A DNA stretch of 64,000 bases from [Phormidium] sp. LEGE 05292 (lineage in GTDB: Bacteria; Cyanobacteriota; Cyanobacteriia; Cyanobacteriales; Aerosakkonemataceae), in contig NZ_JADEWG010000012.1 of assembly GCF_015207735.1 (NCBI RefSeq), positions 20,331 through 84,330 of the forward strand, in the 5' to 3' direction. Each line of letters opens with the position of its first letter. The stretch's first letter is position 1. Of this stretch, positions 41,792 to 47,828 are shown piece after piece. The notes under the pieces were generated by a model. It worked only from the letters and a program-made list of their open reading frames with translations. It searched no databases and was not told the origin of the DNA. Both the position numbers and the translations under genes were made by a program.

Positions 41792-41824
41792 TCGCCCTAA
41801 GTTGTATTACCCAACTCAGGGCGA
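41792..41824 (+). terminator. hairpin, probable terminator or boundary stem
   Basis: Inverted repeat CGCCCTAAGTTG / CAACTCAGGGCG with a 7-nt loop, followed by an A/T-rich run (ATTTAATTTTGTATTTTG). It lies about 110 bp before the tRNA-array promoter and would insulate the array from upstream transcription. Confidence 0.55.
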
Positions 41825-41934
41825 TTTAATTTTGTATTTTGTTGTAGTATGCCAAGGCTTTTTCAGCAAAACCCCTGATATTACTAGTTTTCAGCCATAA
41901 ACTAAAAAGAGAAAAAAATTTTTTCCCAAAACCC

Positions 41935-41964
41935 TTGACACTTTTGTAGTATATTTTGTAGTAT
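41935..41964 (+). promoter_or_regulatory. promoter of the rightward tRNA array
   Basis: A perfect -35 TTGACA (41,935-41,940) is followed 18 nt later by TAGTAT. The spacer and -10 are made of two tandem copies of TTTTGTAGTATAT. The leftward unit's promoter at 60,935-60,964 has the same plan. Confidence 0.75.
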
Positions 41965-42024
41965 ATAAATGTAGCGCGAAAGGGAAAGCGCCAAAAGCCA
42001 AACCCCAAGCGCGATTCCACAAAT

Positions 42025-42046
42025 TGAACCTTGAAAACTAAATAAG
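42025..42046 (+). promoter_or_regulatory. rrn-type boxA antitermination element
   Basis: TGAACCTTGAAAACTAAATA matches the boxA of cyanobacterial and Firmicute 16S-23S spacers. Placed between promoter and first tRNA, it would let polymerase cross a long untranslated structured array. The leftward unit carries the same element at 60,861-60,882. Confidence 0.7.
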
Positions 42047-42061
42047 AAAGCCCATTTTTTT

Positions 42062-42135
42062 GAGGCTGTAACTCAGTGGTCAAGAGTGCTTGTCTGTCGA
42101 ACAAGAAGTCGCGGGTTCAAATCCCGTCAGCCTCG
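42062..42135 (+). tRNA. tRNA-Asp(GUC)
   Basis: Acceptor GAGGCTG/CAGCCTC, anticodon loop CTGTCGA, T-arm GCGGG-TTCAAAT-CCCGT. First gene of the array. CCA not encoded. Confidence 0.93.
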
Positions 42136-42142
42136 CTCAAAT

Positions 42143-42219
42143 AGTCCCGTAGGCGAATTGGTATAAGCCGTCACCCCCTCAAGGTGAAGATGCCAGTTCA
42201 AATCTGGTCGGGACTACCA
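42143..42219 (+). tRNA. tRNA with anticodon CUC (Glu by codon table), C33
   Basis: Acceptor AGTCCCG/CGGGACT, anticodon arm TCACC-CCCTCAA-GGTGA, T-loop TTCAAAT; CCA encoded. Position 33 is C instead of the universal U. With a shifted loop the triplet could be read CAA. Confidence 0.75.
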
Positions 42220-42222
42220 AAT

Positions 42223-42299
42223 GGTCAGGTAGCCAAGTGGTTGAAGGCATCAGACTGCAAATCTGATTTTCGTCGTGGGTTCAAATCCCACTCTGACCT
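42223..42299 (+). tRNA. tRNA-Cys(GCA)
   Basis: Acceptor GGTCAGG/TCTGACC with one G-U, anticodon arm TCAGA-CTGCAAA-TCTGA, T-arm GTGGG-TTCAAAT-CCCAC. CCA not encoded. Confidence 0.92.
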
Positions 42300-42310
42300 C
42301 TTGGTAACAT

Positions 42311-42386
42311 CGCAGCGTAGCTTAACCAGCAAAGCCCCAAGCTCATAACTTGGTTGATACGGGTGCAAATCCCGTCGCTGTTACCA
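42311..42386 (+). tRNA. tRNA(CAU), Met-type, mismatched 1:72
   Basis: Anticodon arm CCAAG-CTCATAA-CTTGG. T-loop TGCAAAT replaces TTCAAAT. The 7-bp acceptor CGCAGCG/CGCTGTT has a C-U mismatch at 1:72, reminiscent of initiators, though the GGG/CCC anticodon-stem feature is absent. CCA encoded. An upstream GGTAACA that also pairs with TGTTACC is an alternative end. Confidence 0.75.
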
Positions 42387-42389
42387 AAT

Positions 42390-42461
42390 GCAGGGATGGT
42401 GTTAACGGCAGCACAGGGGTCTCCAAAGCCTTTGGTCTGGGTTCAAATCCTAGTCTCTGCG
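42390..42461 (+). tRNA. tRNA-Trp(CCA)
   Basis: Acceptor GCAGGGA/TCTCTGC, anticodon loop CTCCAAA, T-arm CTGGG-TTCAAAT-CCTAG, discriminator G. The anticodon stem contains three G-U pairs. Confidence 0.88.
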
Positions 42462-42463
42462 TT

Positions 42464-42604
42464 CTACTGCGTGACCTCACAGATAAAGCTTACACACATC
42501 TGGTGAAATGGTTCGTCCAAAGAATCATAGGTAGGTTCGATTCCTGCAACCTCCGCCTAACTTGGAGGTTATCAAAAAAAGCTTTTTAAACTTGCACGGA
42601 GTAG
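42464..42604 (+). ncRNA. Y RNA-like element 1 with permuted tRNA-Trp-like cargo
   Basis: The terminal stem CTACTGCGTG / CACGGAGTAG pairs 9 of 10, then comes the family internal loop (ACCTCACA opposite AAACTT) and an inner stem AAAGCT/AGCTTT followed by TACACAC, as in the minus-strand Y elements. Inside, in permuted order: anticodon arm GGTTC-GTCCAAA-GAATC (CCA), T-arm GTAGG-TTCGATT-CCTGC, then acceptor 3' strand AACCTCC, a 9-nt cap, and acceptor 5' strand GGAGGTT. The D-arm is missing or degenerate. It sits between tRNA-Trp and tRNA-Glu. Permutation with a capped acceptor stem is the topology described for YrlA Y RNAs. Confidence 0.82.
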
Positions 42605-42615
42605 AAATTTCCCAT

Positions 42616-42690
42616 AGTGCTGTACGCAAATGGCTTAAGCGGCTTGACTTTCAATCAGGTGATTTGCGGGTTCAAATCCCGTCAGCACTA
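42616..42690 (+). tRNA. tRNA-Glu(UUC)
   Basis: Acceptor AGTGCTG/CAGCACT, anticodon arm CTTGA-CTTTCAA-TCAGG, T-arm GCGGG-TTCAAAT-CCCGT. CCA not encoded. Confidence 0.9.
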
Positions 42691-42701
42691 TCAAAATTCT
42701 T

Positions 42702-42783
42702 GGGTTGGCTCACCTATTGGCGTAGGTAGCTGTCTGTAAAACAGTAGCTTAAAGCGTTGCAAGTTCAATTCTTGCCCGACCCA
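42702..42783 (+). tRNA. tRNA-Tyr(GUA)
   Basis: Acceptor GGGTTGG/CCGACCC, anticodon loop CTGTAAA, 13-nt variable region as expected for a bacterial Tyr tRNA, T-arm GCAAG-TTCAATT-CTTGC. Confidence 0.92.
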
Positions 42784-42784
42784 T

Positions 42785-42859
42785 TGCGGGATAGAGTAGT
42801 GGTCACTCACGAGTCTCATAAGCTCGTTTACGAAGGTTCAATTCCTTCTCCCGCGTCCA
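42785..42859 (+). tRNA. tRNA(CAU), Met-type
   Basis: Anticodon arm CGAGT-CTCATAA-GCTCG, T-arm GAAGG-TTCAATT-CCTTC, acceptor TGCGGGA/TCCCGCG with a weak first pair. CCA encoded. Elongator Met or Ile2 (lysidine) cannot be decided. Confidence 0.85.
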
Positions 42860-42861
42860 AT

Positions 42862-42950
42862 AGACCTCTCAAAAAAGAATGTAGAGACGTTTCATGAAAC
42901 GTCTCTACAACAAGGATTCTAGGTAACGCAAGTTTAATTTTGCAGAGGTC
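42862..42950. repeat. MITE-like insertion in the array with 28-bp palindrome
   Basis: Terminal inverted repeats AGACCTCT/AGAGGTC enclose the perfect palindrome GTAGAGACGTTTCA/TGAAACGTCTCTAC (42,881-42,908). Variants of the palindrome occur at 52,814-52,841 and within Y element 3 at 60,165-60,190. Confidence 0.65.
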
Positions 42951-42956
42951 GATCGT

Positions 42957-43043
42957 GGAGAGGTGGCCGAGTGGCTTAAGGCACTTTCCTGCTAAGAAAG
43001 AGCGGTTTAACAGCCGCCGAGGGTTCAAATCCCTCCTTCTCCG
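42957..43043 (+). tRNA. tRNA-Ser(GCU)
   Basis: Acceptor GGAGAGG/CTTCTCC, anticodon arm CTTTC-CTGCTAA-GAAAG, long variable arm (class II), T-arm GAGGG-TTCAAAT-CCCTC, discriminator G. Confidence 0.95.
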
Positions 43044-43047
43044 CCTT

Positions 43048-43123
43048 GAGAGAGTGGTGTAACGGGATAACATCTCAGCCTACGAAACTGAAGAATTTGG
43101 GGGTTCAAATCCCTCCGCTCTCG
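43048..43123 (+). tRNA. tRNA-Arg(ACG)
   Basis: Acceptor GAGAGAG/CGCTCTC with one A-G mismatch, anticodon loop CTACGAA on a stem with one mismatch, T-loop TTCAAAT. Confidence 0.85.
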
Positions 43124-43126
43124 TTT

Positions 43127-43200
43127 CCCCCGGTAGCTCAGTTGGTCAGAGCACTTGACTGAAAATCAAGGGGTCGTCAGTTCAATACTGACCTGGGGGG
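43127..43200 (+). tRNA. tRNA-Phe(GAA)
   Basis: Acceptor CCCCCGG/CTGGGGG, anticodon arm CTTGA-CTGAAAA-TCAAG, T-arm GTCAG-TTCAATA-CTGAC. Confidence 0.95.
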
Positions 43201-43205
43201 TTCGT

Positions 43206-43278
43206 TGTCCTGTAGCTCAGTGGTAGTAGCAGTCGCCTGTTAAGCGAATGGTCGTAGGTTCAATCCCTACCAGGACAG
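43206..43278 (+). tRNA. tRNA-Asn(GUU)
   Basis: Acceptor TGTCCTG/CAGGACA, anticodon loop CTGTTAA, T-arm GTAGG-TTCAATC-CCTAC, discriminator G. Confidence 0.92.
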
Positions 43279-43290
43279 CCATTTATTTAT

Positions 43291-43367
43291 TGCCGGGTAG
43301 ACGAATCGGAAAAGTCGCATCGCTCTGAACGATGAGATTGCAGGTTCGAGACCTGCTCCGGCATCCA
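43291..43367 (+). tRNA. tRNA-Gln(CUG)
   Basis: Acceptor TGCCGGG/TCCGGCA (U1-A72 as in Gln tRNAs), anticodon arm CATCG-CTCTGAA-CGATG, T-loop TTCGAGA; CCA encoded. Confidence 0.9.
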
Positions 43368-43372
43368 CTTAT

Positions 43373-43445
43373 TGCCCTGTGGTGTAACTGGCAACATCTC
43401 CCGCTTTGAACGGGAAGAGTCTTGGTTCAAACCCAGGCAGGGCAG
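43373..43445 (+). tRNA. tRNA-Gln(UUG)
   Basis: Acceptor TGCCCTG/CAGGGCA, anticodon arm TCCCG-CTTTGAA-CGGGA, T-loop TTCAAAC, discriminator G. Confidence 0.92.
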
Positions 43446-43454
43446 CCTATTTTT

Positions 43455-43528
43455 GCTCCTGTAGCCCAATCGGAAGAGGCAGCAAGCTTAAACCTTGCTC
43501 GTTGCTGGTTCAAATCCAGTCAGGAGTA
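43455..43528 (+). tRNA. tRNA with anticodon UAA (Leu), class I body
   Basis: Acceptor GCTCCTG/CAGGAGT, anticodon arm GCAAG-CTTAAAC-CTTGC, variable loop of only five nucleotides where Leu tRNAs normally have a long arm. D-arm and T-arm resemble the array's other Leu-anticodon members. Confidence 0.85.
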
Positions 43529-43531
43529 TTA

Positions 43532-43605
43532 CGGGGTGTAGCGCAGCTTGGTAGCGCGTCTGCTTTGGGAGCAGAATGTCGTAGGTTCAAATCCTGCCAC
43601 CCCGA
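43532..43605 (+). tRNA. tRNA-Pro(UGG)
   Basis: Acceptor CGGGGTG/CACCCCG, anticodon arm TCTGC-TTTGGGA-GCAGA, T-loop TTCAAAT, discriminator A. A fully conventional tRNA-Pro. Confidence 0.96.
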
Positions 43606-43608
43606 TAT

Positions 43609-43682
43609 GCCCCTGTGACGTAATTGGAAACCGTCGCAAGCTCAAACCTTGCGTTTTGCTGGTTCGACTCCAGTCAGGGGTA
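43609..43682 (+). tRNA. tRNA with anticodon CAA (Leu), class I body
   Basis: Acceptor GCCCCTG/CAGGGGT, anticodon arm GCAAG-CTCAAAC-CTTGC, short variable loop, T-loop TTCGACT. Class I although the anticodon is leucine. Confidence 0.85.
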
Positions 43683-43703
43683 CTTGGCTAATAGCCAATT
43701 TAT

Positions 43704-43782
43704 GCTCCCGTGGCGCAATTTGGCAGACGCTCTAGGCCGAGATCCTAGTTTTTTACAGGTTCAAATCCTGTCGGGAGTACCA
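43704..43782 (+). tRNA. tRNA with anticodon GAG (Leu), class I body, C33
   Basis: Acceptor GCTCCCG/CGGGAGT, anticodon arm CTAGG-CCGAGAT-CCTAG with C at 33, variable loop of six T residues, T-loop TTCAAAT; CCA encoded. Confidence 0.8.
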
Positions 43783-43787
43783 AATAT

Positions 43788-43859
43788 GGGTGTTTGGCAG
43801 AACGGTTATGCACCTGACTTTTAATCAGGTTGACACAGGTTCAACTCCTGTAGCACTCA
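43788..43859 (+). tRNA. tRNA-Lys(UUU)
   Basis: Acceptor GGGTGTT/AGCACTC, anticodon arm CCTGA-CTTTTAA-TCAGG, T-arm ACAGG-TTCAACT-CCTGT, discriminator A. Confidence 0.92.
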
Positions 43860-43986
43860 TGTAATTTTGTCATAATTAAGAAGGAGAAAGCAAAAATGTC
43901 TGAAGATCGATACGCCTACGGCACGCTGGCGCGATTGCGCGGAGCGCAGCGCAGGAAGCGATCGCACTTCCCAATCCCACCAAAGG

Positions 43987-44289
43987 ATGAATCTCAAAGT
44001 TTTGCCCAAAGAAACCTTGCCCTGTGAACTCTGCGAACGAGCGATGGATAAATTAACCGTCCATCACTTAATTCCGCGACAAAGCACCAAACGCAAGAAG
44101 TTAGATCCAGGCCCAACAATTGATATTTGTTCAGCTTGTCATCGCCAGATTCATGTGTTGTTTGATAACAAGTATTTGGCTCAAGAATTAAACAGCAAAG
44201 AAAAGCTGAAAAGCGATCCACAAATGCAGAAATTCCTCGCTTGGGTGAGGAAACAAGACCCTGGTAAACGGGTAAAGGTCGATCGCTAA
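43987..44289 (+). CDS. small HNH-family protein
   Basis: 100 residues with an HNH/treble-clef pattern: CELCERAMDKLTVHHLIPRQS, then CSACHRQIHVLFDN; two CxxC pairs and the His-rich core are intact. The usual ribosome binding site spacing is poor; a strong AAGGAG at 43,881 instead precedes an out-of-frame ATG at 43,896, and a dispersed repeat (CCTACGGCACGCTGGCG...) lies between. The 5' end may therefore have been disturbed by repeat insertion. It sits within the tRNA array. Small HNH proteins can be nucleases; target unknown. Confidence 0.75.
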   Translation: MNLKVLPKETLPCELCERAMDKLTVHHLIPRQSTKRKKLDPGPTIDICSACHRQIHVLFDNKYLAQELNSKEKLKSDPQMQKFLAWVRKQDPGKRVKVDR

Positions 44290-44300
44290 ACTGTCATTAA

Positions 44301-44360
44301 GTTTGTAGTGACGACTTTAGTCGTTTCTTTGGTAAAGAGTAGGACTGAAGTCCTCACAAC
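44301..44360. repeat. short inverted-repeat element, copy 1
   Basis: TTGTAGTGACGACTTTAGTCG ... AGGACTGAAGTCCTCACAAC form a hairpin element. A second copy lies between Y elements 4 and 5 at 59,835-59,891, so both RNA units have been invaded by the same repeat. Confidence 0.6.
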
Positions 44361-44386
44361 GAAACTGTTTTGTTAATTTTTTTCTT

Positions 44387-44461
44387 GCCCTTGTAGCCCA
44401 ATCGGAAAGAGGCGCTTCGCTTAGAACGAAGAGGTTGCTGGTTCGACTCCAGTCAGGGGCA
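44387..44461 (+). tRNA. tRNA with anticodon UAG (Leu), class I body
   Basis: Acceptor GCCCTTG/CAGGGGC, anticodon arm CTTCG-CTTAGAA-CGAAG, short variable loop, T-arm GCTGG-TTCGACT-CCAGT, same body type as the UAA and CAA members. Confidence 0.87.
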
Positions 44462-44472
44462 TTTGGCGACAT

Positions 44473-44551
44473 TGCAGGGATGGAGCAACGGTAAGGCTCG
44501 GCAGTCTCATAATCTGCAAATCAGCAAGTTCAAATCTTGCCCCTGCCACCA
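44473..44551 (+). tRNA. tRNA(CAU), Met-type, 1:72 mismatch
   Basis: Acceptor TGCAGGG/CCCTGCC where 1:72 is U-C, an initiator-like mismatch. Anticodon loop CTCATAA, T-arm GCAAG-TTCAAAT-CTTGC; CCA encoded. Confidence 0.82.
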
Positions 44552-44557
44552 AATTAT

Positions 44558-44629
44558 GCAGGTGTGGTGTCAATGGCAACACAGCAGTCTTGTAAACTGC
44601 CTATGCGAGTTCAAATCTCGCCATCTGCT
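44558..44629 (+). tRNA. tRNA-Thr(UGU)
   Basis: Acceptor GCAGGTG/CATCTGC, anticodon arm GCAGT-CTTGTAA-ACTGC, T-arm GCGAG-TTCAAAT-CTCGC. Confidence 0.93.
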
Positions 44630-44668
44630 TGTTAATGTTTATTTTTCAATAATAAGGAGTAGAAAATT

Positions 44669-44770
44669 ATGTTAATGTTGACTGTTACAGATACTTTGGT
44701 AAAGCTAACATTATTAAAAAATCGTCTTTATTTTGCCAAATTAGGCTTAGATAATAATGCTTTTACTTAA
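44669..44770 (+). pseudogene. truncated duplicate of the DIP1984-like gene
   Basis: A 33-codon frame (MLMLTVTDTLVKLTLLKNRL..., FAKLGLDNNAFT) is a clear copy of the first 33 residues of the protein starting at 45,428 (MVMMTVTDALAELTLLEKRI..., SARLGLDNNALI). It has an AAGGAG upstream, then a stop, and recognisable homology continues a few bases after it until the RNA ligase gene begins at 44,794. Confidence 0.75.
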
Positions 44771-44793
44771 ACTTTGAATGTAGGGAAAGTACC

Positions 44794-45351
44794 ATGAAAA
44801 AAATAATTTCTGTCTTTGCACGCAACTACGAACAAGACCGCCTAGTGCGTGATGAAGTTGTTCCTGGGGCAGAATGGGTACTCCAAGGCGAGGGAACACC
44901 TACTCGCAAGTGGGATGGTACAGCCTGCATTGTCAAATATGGTAAGCTCTACAAGCGTTACGATAGCAAGAAAGGGCGCACTCCTCCAGAAGGGTTTGAA
45001 CCTTGTCAAGAACCTGATTCAATTACAGGTCACTGGCCTGGTTGGGTTCCTGTAACTGATGCCTCGGAAGATAAATGGTTTAATGAAGGATTTGCTAATT
45101 ATCAAACCATTTATGGAATTCCTGAAGATGGCACCTACGAACTGTGTGGGCCTAAAATTAATGGTAATCCTGACAAGCTGACCCAACATATCTTAGTCAA
45201 GCATGGTAGTGAGATTATTGCAGATGTCGGACGAACATTTGCTGAGATTAAAAGCTATCTCCAAGATGCAGATATTGAAGGGATTGTTTGGCATCACCCC
45301 GATGGTCGCATGGCAAAGATTAAGAAGCGAGATTTTGGTTTCAAACGCTAA
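44794..45351 (+). CDS. RNA ligase-like covalent nucleotidyltransferase
   Basis: This 185-residue protein has nucleotidyltransferase motifs in order: motif I RKWDGTACIV with candidate nucleophile Lys39, an RYDSKKG segment (motif Ia-like) near 55, YELCGPKI (motif IIIa-like), DIEGIVWHH (motif IV) and MAKIKKRDFG (motif V, ending in Lys). It is a minimal catalytic core without an added OB or C-terminal domain. Such enzymes seal RNA breaks through an enzyme-AMP intermediate. Its place inside a tRNA array with KptA, TROVE and macrodomain genes nearby suggests tRNA or Y RNA repair. It sits between the truncated and intact copies of a DIP1984-like gene. Confidence 0.85.
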   Translation: MKKIISVFARNYEQDRLVRDEVVPGAEWVLQGEGTPTRKWDGTACIVKYGKLYKRYDSKKGRTPPEGFEPCQEPDSITGHWPGWVPVTDASEDKWFNEGFANYQTIYGIPEDGTYELCGPKINGNPDKLTQHILVKHGSEIIADVGRTFAEIKSYLQDADIEGIVWHHPDGRMAKIKKRDFGFKR

Positions 45352-45427
45352 TGTAGCCGACAGGGTAAATCCTGGAAATAGTTATTAATAAAAAAGGTCG
45401 ATTTTCAAATTTAAGGAGTGAAAAGCT

Positions 45428-46057
45428 ATGGTAATGATGACGGTTACGGATGCTTTGGCAGAGTTAACACTATTAGAAAAACGCATTGATTCTGCCAGAT
45501 TAGGGTTAGATAATAATGCTTTAATTACAGTTTTGGAAATTGGCAAAGTCCCAACAGGTTTTAGATCGAGAGATGAGTATCAGGTAAAAGCTAGAGCAGG
45601 TTTACAAAGAGTTGACGATCTGATTTCTCGCAGACGTACTATTAAAAGAGCGATCGTACTTTCTAATGCTTCGACAACCGTCACCATTGCAGGTCAAGAA
45701 ATGACTGTTGCAGAGGCGATCGAAATGAAAAGTTTTATCGCTTACTATGAGTCAGTTCTGAACACAATGCAATCAGCTTTTACTCGCGCCCGTCGAGAAT
45801 ATGACATAGCGCAAGCGAAAGTTAAAGAGCGTCTCGATAAATTAGCAATGGAAGTTTTGGGTAAGAATGCTGCTTCTGAGAAGTATCAATCTTTGGCTGA
45901 TAGCTTCCTAGCAAGAGAGGGCGTTGAACTTCTAGACCCCACAAATTTAGCCGAAGAGATTGCTAGACGACAAACATTTATTGAGGAGTTTAAATCTACT
46001 TGCGATCGCGTTTTATCAATTAGCAACGCTCGCACAACGATCGAAATTTCAGATTAA
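45428..46057 (+). CDS. DIP1984-like coiled-coil protein
   Basis: 209 residues, preceded by AAGGAG. I see the same layout as the DIP1984 family protein encoded at 55,361-55,819: an opening like TDALAELTLLEKRI, a middle DDLISRRRTIKRAIVLSNAS, a VTIAGQEMTVAEAIEMK stretch comparable with VTISDALAQRD, and an ending NARTTIEI comparable with ANWNTELM. The relation is distant and judged by eye. Function unknown; members of both island transcripts carry this fold, so it may be a structural partner of the system. Confidence 0.65.
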   Translation: MVMMTVTDALAELTLLEKRIDSARLGLDNNALITVLEIGKVPTGFRSRDEYQVKARAGLQRVDDLISRRRTIKRAIVLSNASTTVTIAGQEMTVAEAIEMKSFIAYYESVLNTMQSAFTRARREYDIAQAKVKERLDKLAMEVLGKNAASEKYQSLADSFLAREGVELLDPTNLAEEIARRQTFIEEFKSTCDRVLSISNARTTIEISD

Positions 46058-46104
46058 AATAAATAGAATTGCTGGTTACTTGAAAATCTCTAAATTTGTG
46101 GTTT

Positions 46105-46177
46105 GGATGGATAGCTCAATCGCGTAGAGCGCACGATTGTCAGTCGTGAGGTGTCGTTTCGCAAACGATTCCATCTA
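46105..46177 (+). tRNA. tRNA-Asp(GUC), second copy
   Basis: Acceptor GGATGGA/TCCATCT, anticodon arm CACGA-TTGTCAG-TCGTG, T-arm GTCGT-TTCGCAA-ACGAT. A body unlike the first tRNA-Asp of the array. Confidence 0.9.
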
Positions 46178-46383
46178 GCAATCATCTTAAAGGTTAAAGC
46201 TCAAAGCTTAACGCTCAAAGTTCAAACCTTAAACCTTAGTCAATCAAAGCTCAAATCCTAAAGGTTAAAGTTCGATAAAATCCAGGGTTTTGGTTGTAGG
46301 TTCCATGAAACCTTGAGGTTTCCACCTGGCTGAGTGGTCAGCATTCTTACCTCTTTTTTCCAAGTTAGGCAGAAGCAAAAATT
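46178..46383 (+). other. spacer with simple repeats and possible tRNA remnant
   Basis: Iterated AAAGGTTAAAGCTCAAAGC-type units (46,190-46,275) are followed by CCACCTGGCTGAGTGGTCAGC at about 46,322, which looks like an acceptor strand plus D-arm without a recognisable remainder. No complete RNA gene. Confidence 0.4.
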
Positions 46384-47223
46384 ATGGATCTAAAAGCGAT
46401 CGCCCAAGACACTCTCAAAATCCTAGAGGATGGTTATTACCAATTTCCTGAAGGCAAACGAGTGGATATTGCGAGAGAATTAGTATCATGTATCGCTCAA
46501 ACAAAATGCTATGACTCACCGGAAATTGAGCAAATCCAAAAAGCAGTTATTGCTGAAACTCCTAAATTCTCTTATACGGTATTTACGGTCAAAAATGAGA
46601 CGACTTTGATGGGCGCAGAATTCATGGCGCAAACCCAACAATTTGAAAGGATTGGTGTTTTGAATTTTGCTTCGGCTAAAAACCCTGGTGGTGGATTTAT
46701 CAGAGGTGCTCAAGCGCAAGAAGAGAGTTTAGCCCGCAGTTCTGGACTTTACAAAAGTCTGTTAAAATGTCCAGAGTATTATGATTATCATCGGGGTAGT
46801 CGATCGCTTTTGTATTCCGATCGCATGATTTATTCCCCAGGTTGTCCTGTCTTCAAAAAAGATGATGGAACCTTACTATCAACATCATACATAGTAGATT
46901 TCATTACTAGCCCCGCCCCCAATGCTGGCGAAATTGAAAATAAACAACCAGAAGACAAAGAAAAAATCAACGAAGTTCTCTATATTCGCGGTGCCAAGCT
47001 ATTAAGTTTAGCAGCTTACCATCAATGTGATGCCTTAGTTTTAGGCGCTTGGGGTTGTGGAGTATTCCGAAACGATCCGGCAATAGTCGCCCAAATGTTT
47101 GCCGATTTATTATTAGCAAACGGGCAATTTTCGGGAAGATTCAAAAGTGTACTTTTTTCAGTTCTCGACACTAGAGGAGAGAGAAAAATTTTTAGAGAAT
47201 TTGGCGATCGTTTTGGGTCATAA
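46384..47223 (+). CDS. PARG-like macrodomain protein (TIGR02452/DUF2263 family)
   Basis: 279 residues. The microbial PARG signature GGG-x7-QEE is intact (Gly102-104, Gln112-Glu113-Glu114 in NPGGGFIRGAQAQEESL), together with the N-terminal PARG-cat region (GKRVDIARELVSCI) and ALVLGAWGCGVFRNDPAIVA near 220. Such proteins remove ADP-ribose from proteins or nucleic acids, or process ADP-ribose 1''-phosphate and 2''-products. The latter is the by-product of KptA-type 2'-phosphate removal, giving a plausible pathway link with the kptA gene in the convergent unit. Confidence 0.9.
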   Translation: MDLKAIAQDTLKILEDGYYQFPEGKRVDIARELVSCIAQTKCYDSPEIEQIQKAVIAETPKFSYTVFTVKNETTLMGAEFMAQTQQFERIGVLNFASAKNPGGGFIRGAQAQEESLARSSGLYKSLLKCPEYYDYHRGSRSLLYSDRMIYSPGCPVFKKDDGTLLSTSYIVDFITSPAPNAGEIENKQPEDKEKINEVLYIRGAKLLSLAAYHQCDALVLGAWGCGVFRNDPAIVAQMFADLLLANGQFSGRFKSVLFSVLDTRGERKIFREFGDRFGS

Positions 47224-47322
47224 TGAATAAAACAAATCTGATGATTTCGTGAAATATTTGATTTATAAAAAATCCTAGTTCCGTAGGACAGGCATCTTGC
47301 CTGTCATCCTCAGTCCCCATTC

Positions 47323-47393
47323 GCGGATATGGTGTAGTGAAAGCATCTAAGCCTTCCAAGCTTCAGGCACGAGTTTGAATCTCGTTATCCGCT
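47323..47393 (+). tRNA. tRNA-Gly(UCC)
   Basis: Acceptor GCGGATA/TATCCGC, anticodon loop CTTCCAA, T-arm ACGAG-TTTGAAT-CTCGT. Confidence 0.92.
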
Positions 47394-47401
47394 TGAAAAA
47401 T

Positions 47402-47473
47402 GCGGGTGTGATGTAGCGGCTAGCATCTGAGTGCGCCACACTCAGCGCATGGGTTCAAATCCCGTCACTCGCT
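47402..47473 (+). tRNA. tRNA-Gly(GCC) with C33
   Basis: Acceptor GCGGGTG/CACTCGC, anticodon arm TGAGT-GCGCCAC-ACTCA; position 33 is C. T-loop TTCAAAT. Confidence 0.85.
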
Positions 47474-47485
47474 TGAGAACCACCT

Positions 47486-47559
47486 GAGAGTATAGCTCAA
47501 TTGGACAGAGTTTCAGGTTTCGACCCTGACGGTTGTAGGTTCAAGTCCTACTACTCTCG
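47486..47559 (+). tRNA. tRNA-Arg(UCG)
   Basis: Acceptor GAGAGTA/TACTCTC, anticodon arm TCAGG-TTTCGAC-CCTGA, T-arm GTAGG-TTCAAGT-CCTAC. Confidence 0.93.
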
Positions 47560-47567
47560 CTGTTCTC

Positions 47568-47642
47568 AGTCCTGTAACTCAATGGCAGAGAACTTGCCTT
47601 ACAAGCAAGTGGTTGTAGGTTCGATTCCTACCAGGACTACCA
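47568..47642 (+). tRNA. tRNA-Val(UAC)
   Basis: Acceptor AGTCCTG/CAGGACT, anticodon arm CTTGC-CTTACAA-GCAAG, T-loop TTCGATT; CCA encoded. Confidence 0.93.
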
Positions 47643-47652
47643 AATTTATCAA

Positions 47653-47725
47653 GGGAATGTCGCCTAAAGGATGGGGCATCGATCTTCTAAATCGATTGGT
47701 GTAGGTTCAAGTCCTACCATTCCCG
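47653..47725 (+). tRNA. tRNA-Arg(UCU)
   Basis: Acceptor GGGAATG/CATTCCC, anticodon arm TCGAT-CTTCTAA-ATCGA, T-arm GTAGG-TTCAAGT-CCTAC. Confidence 0.93.
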
Positions 47726-47828
47726 TTGAATTTTTTGATAACTTAAAGGAGGTGCGTTAAATTCACTTATTGATATTTTTCTGGGAATGGCGATATGCCT
47801 ACGGCACGCTACGCGATCGCATCCAACC

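Noticed and set aside
42464..42570. Degenerate tRNA-Trp pseudogene followed by an intrinsic terminator
   Set aside because: The flanking sequences match the Y RNA closing stem and the supposed terminator is better explained as the capped acceptor stem of a permuted tRNA-like domain.
42350..43824. Open frames overlapping the tRNA genes (for example 42,350-42,589, 43,406-43,618, 43,624-43,824)
   Set aside because: Their translations are made of tRNA sequence (repeated GSNPG/FKSCHP-type words) and have no ribosome binding sites; they are artefacts of the array.
43896..44027. 43-codon frame with a good AAGGAG before the HNH gene
   Set aside because: Most of it is a dispersed repeat and it overlaps the HNH gene out of frame; more likely a disturbed 5' end than a separate gene.
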